Source of the DNA: Chryseobacterium sp.
GTDB lineage: Bacteria; Bacteroidota; Bacteroidia; Flavobacteriales; Weeksellaceae
DNA: 64,000 bases
Assembly (NCBI RefSeq): GCF_019236175.1
Contig: NZ_JAFAJM010000009.1
Location: forward strand, 186,001-250,000
Direction of reading: 5' to 3'
The notes below the pieces were generated by a model. It was not told the origin of the DNA, did not search any database, and worked only from the letters and a program-made list of their open reading frames with translations. The first letter of the stretch is position 1. Each line of letters begins with the position of its first letter. Shown here piece after piece: positions 35,897-43,790 of this stretch. Both the position numbers and the translations under genes were made by a program.

Positions 35897-36454
35897 TTAT
35901 TTCTGATAAATTGATACAAATTTCTCAAGGCCTTCTCTTTGTCCTGCTCCTACTGCCTCAAATTTCCATTCTCCGTTTCTGTTGTAGATTCTTCCGAATT
36001 CTACTGCTGTTTCAATTGAGAAGTCTTCATCCAGTTCATATTTTAAGATCTCCTCATTCGTATCTGTATTGAAAATTCTGATAAAAGAATTTCTCACCTG
36101 TCCAAAGTTTTGTCTTCGTGAATCGGCTTCATGAATCGTTACCACTACTGTGATTTCCTTTACAGCAGCATCAATTTTTGTAAGATCGATTTTGATTTGT
36201 TCATCATCTCCTGCTCCTTCTCCTGTAAGGTTGTCACCTGTATGGATCACTGCTTTATCCGGAGATTCAAGGTTATTATAAAAAATAAAGTGATTATCTG
36301 AAACTAATTTTTTATCGTCTCCAAGCAGGAATAAAGAGGCATCAAGATCGAATGCAGTTCCTGTGGAAGTGTTATTGAGATCCCATCCTAAGCCTACTGT
36401 AAATTTAGGGGCGTTGATGTTTTCTCTTTGTCCTTTTTGTAAGTTAATAGCCAT
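35897..36454 (-). CDS. TerD-family calcium-binding protein, copy 2
   Basis: This 185-aa TerD domain opens with MAINLQKGQRENINAPK and carries DLDASLFLLGDD and GDNLTGEGAGDDE for calcium. The end reads IYNRNGEWKFEAVGAG. Its ATG overlaps the stop of the PRTase-like gene by 11 nt, so translation is coupled. Confidence 0.94.
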   Translation of the reverse strand: MAINLQKGQRENINAPKFTVGLGWDLNNTSTGTAFDLDASLFLLGDDKKLVSDNHFIFYNNLESPDKAVIHTGDNLTGEGAGDDEQIKIDLTKIDAAVKEITVVVTIHEADSRRQNFGQVRNSFIRIFNTDTNEEILKYELDEDFSIETAVEFGRIYNRNGEWKFEAVGAGQREGLEKFVSIYQK

Positions 36455-37268
36455 AATATAATTCCGTTTGTGTTAAAGTATTGATGTTATTTTCGTATTC
36501 TTTTATTAAATGATAATTGTTACTGATGGCAAGTTCCAAAAGAAGATCCATCTGCTCTTTTTTTACTTTAGACGTAAGATAATCAAAATTACCTGAATCC
36601 AGGCCTAAAATATATTTTACAATTCTTGTATTGAACTCAAAGCTTGGTTTTTGCATGACTTCGGCAATATGTCTTACGTTATTTACCGCATAATAGTTGA
36701 AGAAGTTTTCAATCTTGGGATCAAGATCAAAATTCATCAGCTCTGCATAATACATGAACATAAAATCGGCCTCAACGTTATATTCATTAAGAATTCTGTT
36801 GACCGTATATTCATGACTGCCCGTAATTTTTATATCATCTATAAAAATACAAAGTTTTCCTCTTAAAAAATCTTTATCGATATAATAAGTATCATTGGCG
36901 ATCAAATTTTTCCGGTCTTCAAAATTAAGATTTCCGTAATCTGTAATATAGGTATGATTTCGGTTGATTTTGGATAAAACACTTGATTTTCTGCCTTTCT
37001 GAAACAAATAGAAATCCAGGTATTTTTTAAAGAAAAAACATAAAAAATTGGAAGCCGTAGGAATCGCCATATAAGGGCTCGGAAGAACTACAATTTCTTT
37101 ATCTGTAAGTAAAATGTCTTCATTTTCGGAAATAAATCCGTTGAATAATTCTTTTGCAAATTTCTCAGCATACGACTTATCGCCATACTTGAAAAAGCTG
37201 TATTCTGCAGGTGAGAAACTAAACTCATCCGCCGAATGAATGTGGTGTAAGCTGTATCGTTTATTCAT
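36444..37268 (-). CDS. PRTase-like protein of the Ter cluster
   Basis: This 274-aa protein resembles the phosphoribosyltransferase-fold proteins found in Ter operons. A strand-acidic loop (LCIFIDDIKITGSHEYTV) matches the PRPP-binding motif, and VVLPSPYMAIPTASNF may form part of the active site. The start at 37268 is chosen because the HAD gene upstream ends at 37276 and the longer ORF would overlap it. In Ter systems these proteins are suspected to make nucleoside-like metabolites; that is family-level inference. Confidence 0.8.
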   Translation of the reverse strand: MNKRYSLHHIHSADEFSFSPAEYSFFKYGDKSYAEKFAKELFNGFISENEDILLTDKEIVVLPSPYMAIPTASNFLCFFFKKYLDFYLFQKGRKSSVLSKINRNHTYITDYGNLNFEDRKNLIANDTYYIDKDFLRGKLCIFIDDIKITGSHEYTVNRILNEYNVEADFMFMYYAELMNFDLDPKIENFFNYYAVNNVRHIAEVMQKPSFEFNTRIVKYILGLDSGNFDYLTSKVKKEQMDLLLELAISNNYHLIKEYENNINTLTQTELYYGY

Positions 37269-37275
37269 GTTTATA

Positions 37276-37944
37276 TTAGTATTTAAGTAAATGGGCACTG
37301 AAACCGAAGCTTTTTGCTCCCTGATAATCTGCAAACGGATTATCTCCGATATGCAAAATCTGATGCAACGGCAAATCCTGATTTTTGATCTTATTCTTCA
37401 CTTCCTGAAAAATAAGCGGATTCGGTTTGGAACAATTGATCTCATCAGAATAAATATGGAAATCAATATACTGATCCAGGTTTTCGTGAATCAGAAACTT
37501 TCTCATGGTTTCTCCTTTGATAAATCCGGTATTACTGAGGATATTAATGGTCTTCCCCTGATTTTTGATATCATCAAAAAGTTCACGGATATTTTCAAAA
37601 ATGACAATCGGCTTATATTCCAGGAATAATGCCTCACTCTGCGCGTAAAATTCATTGAGCTTTTCTTTGTGTAAAAGCTTGATATCAACATTCAAAGAAC
37701 CTAAGATCAATAAATAAATTTCAAAAGTATCTATATTTCCGCCTGTTACTTCATTGATGCTGTTGCAAAGATCATCATAATACTTTACCGTTTTTGCAAC
37801 TTCATCTATCGGTTTACTGATAGCAAAAAACGAGGAGAACAGCTCAACTCTTTTTGCTTTAAATTCAGGATGAGATTTGATTAAGGTAAGCCACAGATCA
37901 AAGGAAAAATGACAGTGGTTGTGAATGTCGATATCTGTTTTCAA
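37276..37944 (-). CDS. HAD-family hydrolase of the Ter cluster
   Basis: This 222-aa haloacid-dehalogenase-type phosphatase has motif I FDLWLTLI (nucleophile Asp), motif II LSNTGF, the lysine in CSKPNPLIF and motif IV HIGDNPFADYQGA. It heads the cluster HAD, PRTase, TerD, TelA, unknown, TerD, TerC. It would dephosphorylate a small molecule, possibly the product or substrate of the PRTase-like neighbour. Confidence 0.88.
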   Translation of the reverse strand: MKTDIDIHNHCHFSFDLWLTLIKSHPEFKAKRVELFSSFFAISKPIDEVAKTVKYYDDLCNSINEVTGGNIDTFEIYLLILGSLNVDIKLLHKEKLNEFYAQSEALFLEYKPIVIFENIRELFDDIKNQGKTINILSNTGFIKGETMRKFLIHENLDQYIDFHIYSDEINCSKPNPLIFQEVKNKIKNQDLPLHQILHIGDNPFADYQGAKSFGFSAHLLKY

Positions 37945-38236
37945 TATGTTTTAGTTAAAAGTTTTATTCAGCTTTCTTGAAAAAGATTTAATTTTTTTGA
38001 CCATCAAAAGTGTTTCGTTGTCTATTCTTCCCAAAGATAAAATATTTATCATAAATGCATGACTATACTTCTCTGTTTTAAGATATTTTTATGAATTTGA
38101 AAATAGCGGGATAGAATGGACCGCATTTTTACTGTACAGTCTTTATGAGTCTATAGGAGATTTATTAATTTCCGTATTTTTACACCTATGCAGGGTTTTA
38201 AACTGATTTCCCGCTTATGGTCTGAAGTCTGTTATT

Positions 38237-39775
38237 TTAATTTTCCGGCATTACCTTATATGTAGGATCTTCCTGAATATTAACCTCTATAACAGCCTCC
38301 GCATTTTTCAGTATTTTTCTGCAGTCTTCACTCAGATGACGAAGGTATATTGTTTTCCCTTGCTGCCTGTATCGTTTCGATAACTTATCCAACGCATCAA
38401 TAGCACTCATATCTACAATACGGCTTTCCTTGAAATCTACCATTACTTCGGCCGGATCATTCATCGGATCAAACTTGTCTGTAAAAGCTGTGACGGAGCC
38501 AAAAAACAGGGGACCATATATTTCATAATGCTTGAGCCCGTTTTCATCTGTATATTTTTTTGCCCGGATTCTTTTCGCATTATCCCACGCAAAAACCAAT
38601 GCTGAAATAATGACTCCCACTAAAACAGCGAGTGCAAGATTATGCAGGATCACTGTAATCACTGCAACTGTAATCCCTACAAATATATCTGACTTCGGCA
38701 TTTTATTCACAATTCTGACAGATACCCACTGGAAAGTACTGATAGCCACCATCATCATCACTCCTACCAATGCCGCCATCGGAATTTTTTCAATAACAGG
38801 CGCCCCAAACAAAATGATCATCAAAATCATTACAGAAGCAATAATACCCGACAATCTTGCTCTAGAACCGGCATTAAGGTTAACCAACGTCTGGGCTACC
38901 ATGGCACAACCTCCCATTCCACCGAAAAAGCCGTTGCTGATATTGGCTATTCCCTGAGCTACAGATTCTCTGTTGGCATCTCCTTTTGAATTGGTAATCT
39001 CATCCACCATCGATAAGGTTAAAAGAGATTCAATTAATCCTACACCAGCCATAATCAGGGCATAGGGAAAAATTATCTGTAAGGTTTCCGCTGAAAAAGG
39101 AATCTGCGGAATATGAAAAGCCGGCAGACTTCCGCTGATATGAGCAATATCCGCTACGGTTTTTGTTTGAATATTAAACCCGAGAACTACAGCAAATACA
39201 ACAATGATTGCCGCCAGTGACGCAGGAATCGCTTTTGTAATTTTAGGAAAAAAATAAACTACAGCAATCGTAAGTGCTGTTAAACCTCCCATTATATACA
39301 ACGGGATTCCCTGAAGCCAGCTTACGGTTCCCTGGCTGTCTGTCATTTTAAACTGTTCAACCTGAGCCATAAAAATAATAATAGCCAGGCCATTTAAAAA
39401 GCCATACATAACCGGCTGGGGGATAAGCCTTACAAATTTGCCAAGTTTAAATATTCCGACAAGCATCTGTAATATCCCGGCAAGTGCAACGGTAGCAAAA
39501 AGATATTCCGTTCCGTGGGATTTTATCAGTGCGATCAATACTACTATAGTCGCTCCTGCTCCTCCGGAAACCATTCCCGGACGACCTCCCAGAATTGCGG
39601 TCACTAATCCCATAATACAAGCCGCATAAAGACCTGTAAGTGGAGAAAGACCTGCAAGGATGGCAAATGAAAGCGATTCAGGAATCATGGTCATCGCTAC
39701 GGTAAAACCGGCAAGTAATTCATTTTTATAATTTATTTTCTTCGAAAAGTTGAATAAGCGTATGGTATTTTTCAT
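38237..39775 (-). CDS. SulP-family anion transporter with STAS domain
   Basis: This 512-aa transporter has about 10-12 membrane helices at residues 20-400 and a cytoplasmic STAS domain at about 410-505 (VMVDFKESRIVDMSAIDALDKL). The SulP signature region ESLSFAILAGLSPLTGLYAA is near residues 33-52. Substrates in the family are sulfate, bicarbonate or dicarboxylates. The -7 box ends only 6 nt before the ATG, so the mRNA seems nearly leaderless. Confidence 0.92.
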   Translation of the reverse strand: MKNTIRLFNFSKKINYKNELLAGFTVAMTMIPESLSFAILAGLSPLTGLYAACIMGLVTAILGGRPGMVSGGAGATIVVLIALIKSHGTEYLFATVALAGILQMLVGIFKLGKFVRLIPQPVMYGFLNGLAIIIFMAQVEQFKMTDSQGTVSWLQGIPLYIMGGLTALTIAVVYFFPKITKAIPASLAAIIVVFAVVLGFNIQTKTVADIAHISGSLPAFHIPQIPFSAETLQIIFPYALIMAGVGLIESLLTLSMVDEITNSKGDANRESVAQGIANISNGFFGGMGGCAMVAQTLVNLNAGSRARLSGIIASVMILMIILFGAPVIEKIPMAALVGVMMMVAISTFQWVSVRIVNKMPKSDIFVGITVAVITVILHNLALAVLVGVIISALVFAWDNAKRIRAKKYTDENGLKHYEIYGPLFFGSVTAFTDKFDPMNDPAEVMVDFKESRIVDMSAIDALDKLSKRYRQQGKTIYLRHLSEDCRKILKNAEAVIEVNIQEDPTYKVMPEN

Positions 39776-39781
39776 TGCAAT

Positions 39782-39790
39782 GCAAAGGTA
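39782..39790 (-). promoter_or_regulatory. -7 promoter box of the SulP gene
   Basis: The minus strand reads TACCTTTGC, a full match to TAnnTTTG, with a TTG about 20 nt upstream. Only 6 nt separate it from the ATG. Confidence 0.65.
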
Positions 39791-40372
39791 TGTACTTGGC
39801 CAATGCCATACAATTTTTTATGCTGTTCCTGAAATTTTATCATTCAGAATAACTCACACAATCGTACAGATAATATGTTAATTTTCATTAAATTTTATAT
39901 ACAAATACACTTTTTTATACCACTCACCCTGCTTACTTCTAATTTTTGTTTAAATTTGAAACTCATTACGCTGATTATTTATCATGATTTGGAATCTCAG
40001 CATATAAAAAAATCCGGCTGCTATAATAAAAAATGCAGCCAAAAAATAAATAATAGCTTAGAACAATAATATTGCATAAAAAAGCTTTAATAGGTTATAT
40101 ATTATTTGCACAAATGGTAGAGAAAAGAAGTTTGAAGCGGATGGAGAATTAATGAACCAGATGAAAAAATAAGGAATATATCCGGTAGTTAAATTAAAGT
40201 AGCAAACAATGCAGTCTTTTTAATTTTTCAAATAATCTGAATCAGGATTATGACTTTGCAGGACATTATTATCCTTACTCATTAATATATCTTCCACTGA
40301 GCTTTAAAAGTTGATATGACCTATTTATTCTTTTTAATGTATGAGTTTAATAAGAGACAATATTCAATAAAA
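39791..40372. other. Gene-free stretch between SulP and the HTH pair
   Basis: About 580 AT-rich bases. The only structure I can support is a GGCTGC/GCAGCC hairpin near 40015-40038 with a T-run on the minus strand, although no minus-strand gene ends near it. No RNA gene or credible short ORF was seen. Confidence 0.45.
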
Positions 40373-40801
40373 ATGTTATATAAAGAAATCCATATTGGAA
40401 AGTTTATCAAGGAGAGGGTTGATGAAAGTGAAATAACGATAGAAAGGATATGTAAATTCCTGAATAAGGATGAAGAGTCTGTTGAAAAAATGTACAACAG
40501 CAAATCAGTAGACACGGATATACTTCTAAGATGGAGCAAATTATTGGAATATGATTTTTTCAGACTGTACAGCTCGCATTTAATATTATATGCACCTCCA
40601 TCGGCTGTCAATAAAAATCAACAGAAATCTGATAAGATTCCTTACTTCAGAAAAAATATTTATACTCAGGAAATTAAAGAATTCATTATGAAAAGGATTC
40701 TTTCCGGAGAGATGACACAAAGTGAGGTCATTAAAGAATATTCTATTCCTAAAAGCACCCTTCACAGGTGGCTTCAAAAGAGTGATAATACGAACGGATA
40801 A
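40373..40801 (+). CDS. Lineage-specific helix-turn-helix protein
   Basis: The start MLYKEIHIGKFIKERV is preferred, giving 142 aa. The N-terminal half looks like a diverged HTH. The C-terminal half has a transposase-like HTH (MTQSEVIKEYSIPKSTLHRWL). Relatives are common in Chryseobacterium and are often labelled transposase, but there is no DDE catalytic domain or terminal inverted repeat here. It precedes a second HTH gene by 11 nt. A small regulator seems more likely than a mobile element. Confidence 0.7.
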   Translation: MLYKEIHIGKFIKERVDESEITIERICKFLNKDEESVEKMYNSKSVDTDILLRWSKLLEYDFFRLYSSHLILYAPPSAVNKNQQKSDKIPYFRKNIYTQEIKEFIMKRILSGEMTQSEVIKEYSIPKSTLHRWLQKSDNTNG

Positions 40802-40812
40802 AGAGATATTAC

Positions 40813-41151
40813 ATGCGTCCCAATTACAAGAAAATTTATCAGGATATGCTCAAGCTGGAACATCCCGAAAAATTAAAGGATCCGAAAATCAAAGAGCTTC
40901 TTGGAAAGCTTAACACCAGTGACGATGTGCTGAAGTTTAATGAAAGGCTTTTCAAACAATCCAAGGAAAACCAAAAACTTAAGACTTACGACAAAAAGAC
41001 GATGCTTAAACTTCTTCAATATCAGAAGAAACACGGCCACTCTACCAGTTATATGTCCAGAAAATATAAAATAAGCAGAACTACGCTCGCCAAATGGAAA
41101 ACGATGTTTGAGGGAGAGCTTGAAGAAACAATAAAAAATGCCGGCAAGTAA
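40813..41151 (+). CDS. Small HTH protein, second of a pair
   Basis: This 112-aa protein opens MRPNYKKIYQDMLKLEHPEK and ends with an HTH (HSTSYMSRKYKISRTTLAKW) like the N-terminal part of IS3-family OrfA. As with its partner, no recombinase domain follows. The pair is found together in this lineage as far as I recall. A terminator hairpin follows directly. Function unknown. Confidence 0.7.
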   Translation: MRPNYKKIYQDMLKLEHPEKLKDPKIKELLGKLNTSDDVLKFNERLFKQSKENQKLKTYDKKTMLKLLQYQKKHGHSTSYMSRKYKISRTTLAKWKTMFEGELEETIKNAGK

Positions 41152-41167
41152 TTACCGGTATTTTTTG
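41139..41167 (+). terminator. Terminator after the HTH pair
   Basis: A TGCCGG/CCGGTA stem is followed by TTTTTT and overlaps the end of the second gene. Confidence 0.65.
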
Positions 41168-41950
41168 TAAAGGTACAGGAAGGAAAAAACAGGACAATGT
41201 CTGCCGGAAGTACCGGCTTCGCTATTCCTTTCCAGACTTCACAGGTAAGGAACCGAAAACGGGAAAAGGAAAATAGCAAAGTCTGAATGAATGATCAATT
41301 GGACTTTATAGAAAATTATGATACAAAGATCTTCCTTGTTCCCGCATTCGGTTCCTGTTTTTATAAAACAAGGTGACAGACAAAAGGTGTAATTGTGCTG
41401 TAAACTGCGGGGCTACTCTTCCTATAGATAGTTGTGTTTTTTTAGTGGAAGAGGCGGGATTTGAACCCACGATGCCCCGTCATGATGAATGAAATAGCAC
41501 TATTTTATGCCCCCTGCTTTCTTTGTCTTCCATCTGATATTTATTTAAACAGACGGGGTTTTTGTGATCTGGCGGATGAGTATTCATTGCTATTTGTTTT
41601 TTATAATTATTTGTTTTTTGTCCATCCCTGATTTCTGAATGCAAAGTAAACACTCTGATACGCAGTCTTTTTGCGTAGTTTTTTTTCTTTGATTTTATTT
41701 ATGGTATGTACGGGACAAAGGAAATCCGGAAATGGCTTATTATATTCTCCGGTTCTGTTCTATTGCAACTTCAAAAAAATACACCGCTGAATAAGGAAAA
41801 CAATATGATATTCGTGAATTCACAGCAATAGATAAGTGAATATACCGTATCATTATAAAATCCGTCTATCATTCGTTTTAACTAAAGAAATCATAAAATC
41901 CCTTTTCCTGAATATGCATTATTTAGTTTTGTATCATTACAATTAAAGCT
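41168..41950. other. Gene-free stretch around a tRNA-like element
   Basis: Nearly 800 bases hold one tRNA-like element (41446-41531) and short hairpins such as GCCGG-AAGTA-CCGGC near 41203-41217. I see no believable ORF. An AAAGATCTTCC word at 41325-41335 faintly echoes the array hairpin core but lacks the rest. Confidence 0.45.
41446..41531 (-). ncRNA. tRNA-like element with abnormal centre
   Basis: The 3' part is a good T arm (GTGGG, loop TTCAAAT, CCCGC) followed by acceptor strand CTCTTCC and A73. The 5' strand GGAAGAC pairs at six of seven positions. The centre does not fold into a standard anticodon arm: the only strong stem there is AAATA-GTGC-TATTT with a 4-nt loop. At 86 nt it is class II sized. 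It shares the GGAAG acceptor start and a GGGGGC stretch with the Tyr-like element at 57153. It is either a decayed tRNA or a tRNA mimic. Confidence 0.6.
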
Positions 41951-42397
41951 ATGATTAAAGGATTATATGAAACTCATATTCAGGTAAGCCATCTGGAAAA
42001 TGCCATACATTTTTATACGGAAGTTTTGGGATTAAAATTAGCTCATAGAGATGAGACAAGACCGATCGCCTTTTTATGGGTAGGTGAAGGGAAAGAATTT
42101 ATGCTGGGATTATGGGAACAGAAAGAAAACCTTCAGACCAGACATTTTGCTTTTACAAGCAGTAAAGAGGATATTTTAAACTATTCAGTAGGCTTTTTAG
42201 AAAAGAAAAACTTAAAGCCTTATAACTTTTTAAAAAACGGAACCGTTGAACCGATGGTATTTGCATGGATGCCTGCTCTGGCCATCTATTTTAATGATCC
42301 GGATGGAAACCAGCTGGAATTCATTTCTATTCTGGAAGGAGAAGGAAAACCCGAATTAGGAGTTCTTTCGTATGAGGAATGGCTGAAGCAGCCGTAA
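41951..42397 (+). CDS. VOC (glyoxalase-fold) family protein
   Basis: This 148-aa protein has two beta-alpha-beta-beta-beta modules typical of the vicinal oxygen chelate fold. The metal positions appear as His9 (YETHIQVSHL) and Glu in DPDGNQLEFI. It may be a glyoxalase, dioxygenase or antibiotic-modifying protein; the substrate is not deducible. A strong terminator follows. Confidence 0.85.
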   Translation: MIKGLYETHIQVSHLENAIHFYTEVLGLKLAHRDETRPIAFLWVGEGKEFMLGLWEQKENLQTRHFAFTSSKEDILNYSVGFLEKKNLKPYNFLKNGTVEPMVFAWMPALAIYFNDPDGNQLEFISILEGEGKPELGVLSYEEWLKQP

Positions 42398-42402
42398 TAC
42401 AT

Positions 42403-42445
42403 ATACAAGGACAGCTTCTTTAGCAGGCTGTCCTTGTATATTTTT
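42403..42445. terminator. Terminator after the VOC gene, shared with the SWIM gene
   Basis: A perfect 13-bp ATACAAGGACAGC/GCTGTCCTTGTAT stem is followed by a T-run, between converging genes. Confidence 0.85.
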
Positions 42446-43787
42446 ACTTACTAATTATTTTTTTTACCGCGAGAACGTGTTTGCAGGGGCCCCGTTCTCC
42501 CTGATATTTACTGAACCATTCACAGGTACAGCGTTCTTTCTCACCTTCAATAATTACAGTATGATGTACTCCGGTTCCGGCTACTCTGGCTTCTGTTCTT
42601 TCTTTCGTGGTATTTAGAATTTCTACTTTCCCTTCTTCAATCAGCTTTTCTGCGTTTTTCATTCTGGGATTTAAACCTAAGATACGGTTCAGCTTAAATG
42701 GCAGTCTCCGATAAAAAAATCCGTTATCATCCAGATCATATCCCAACATTCCCATCGCAGCAAGTCTTCCCGTAAGATTGGAAACTTTATTCAGGCTTAA
42801 CTTTTCTTCCAGAGCCAAAACTGTCGCATTGAAAGACTGATTAGCATAGGCATATTTATCCAGTGCATCAATCCATTCATCAGAAATATCAGTCACTAAG
42901 CTATCCAATACAGCACCTTCTCCGGAAAAACCTCTCCAGCTTTCTCTTGATAAGGAAAAACTAAATCTTATATTCCCCATATACAACTGCCATGTCGTAG
43001 ACTGCATATTCGGATGAGCAAAAATCTTCATATGATCAATATACGGCAGAAGGGGTTCCAGTAACCTCAGTCTGTGAATACCTCCTATACAAATTGCTTC
43101 TGCTGATTTTACAGGAGAAAACATCGGTTTATTCCCTCTCACCATGAGATAATAGTCTGACTTTATGACTCCCTTCGGCATTCCTCTGAACAACTGTTGT
43201 GTCTGAATTTTATTGAAACAGTGCAGCCTTTCTGATTCGGATAAATAAATCTGAACCGTTCCGAGACCTTTGATCCATTTTACCGGTAACGGAACTTTCC
43301 GCTCCACTATTTTTTTATCTTCCCTATACAGCCCTACCTCTTTTTCTCCTACAGAAAGCATAATATTTTCATTAGGCCGGATACTTCCCAAAGCAGTAAT
43401 CATCGGCTGATTAAAATCCACATTGGTTGTACCGTTTTCCAGAAACTCTCCGTCTAAGCCTTCCGGTAAAACATCTACACGCGCATACACGCCTGCGCAA
43501 TGTGAAAAACCTTCAAAACGCAACCTTTCATTTCCTGCCGTTACAATGGGATCTTTAAGCAATGCCATTTGAAATGGTGACATACTAAAGCTGGACTTTA
43601 CAATATTGGAAAGTGTGATCAGGCATCGGGCCAAGATAAACGGCTGTCCTACATTCCCCCAGAAAAAACAGGGAACATCGGTATTTTTCTGTATCTCACT
43701 ATATTTTGCAAGAAACAGTTCCTCCAGCGCACCCTTCTTTTCCAAAGAAGACGATCTGGAATAGTTGTAAATAAGCGTATCTTCCAT
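42444..43787 (-). CDS. SWIM zinc-finger protein
   Basis: This 447-aa protein has a C-terminal SWIM motif (CTCEWF...GPCKHVLAV), a zinc module that binds nucleic acid or protein. The rest is a large alpha/beta body without transmembrane segments, like E. coli YehQ. YehQ-type proteins neighbour MoxR AAA+ and vWA genes. It starts 3 nt after the DUF6493-like gene, so the three form an operon. It is probably an accessory of the vWA/beta-propeller system at 59-64 kb; that link is inferred. Confidence 0.88.
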   Translation of the reverse strand: MEDTLIYNYSRSSSLEKKGALEELFLAKYSEIQKNTDVPCFFWGNVGQPFILARCLITLSNIVKSSFSMSPFQMALLKDPIVTAGNERLRFEGFSHCAGVYARVDVLPEGLDGEFLENGTTNVDFNQPMITALGSIRPNENIMLSVGEKEVGLYREDKKIVERKVPLPVKWIKGLGTVQIYLSESERLHCFNKIQTQQLFRGMPKGVIKSDYYLMVRGNKPMFSPVKSAEAICIGGIHRLRLLEPLLPYIDHMKIFAHPNMQSTTWQLYMGNIRFSFSLSRESWRGFSGEGAVLDSLVTDISDEWIDALDKYAYANQSFNATVLALEEKLSLNKVSNLTGRLAAMGMLGYDLDDNGFFYRRLPFKLNRILGLNPRMKNAEKLIEEGKVEILNTTKERTEARVAGTGVHHTVIIEGEKERCTCEWFSKYQGERGPCKHVLAVKKIISK

Positions 43788-43790
43788 AAA

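Noticed and set aside
39875..40069. 64-aa ORF in the gap after SulP
   Set aside because: Low-complexity AT-rich translation with no promoter or recognisable features.
40373..41151. A complete insertion sequence
   Set aside because: No DDE catalytic domain, terminal inverted repeats or target duplication could be seen around the two HTH genes.
41325..41335. AAAGATCTTCC as another R element
   Set aside because: Only the palindromic word is shared; the flanking core and paired stem are missing.
41446..41531. The 3' end of a tmRNA
   Set aside because: A paired 5' acceptor strand lies only 86 nt away and no tag-peptide reading frame or 300-400-nt body is present.
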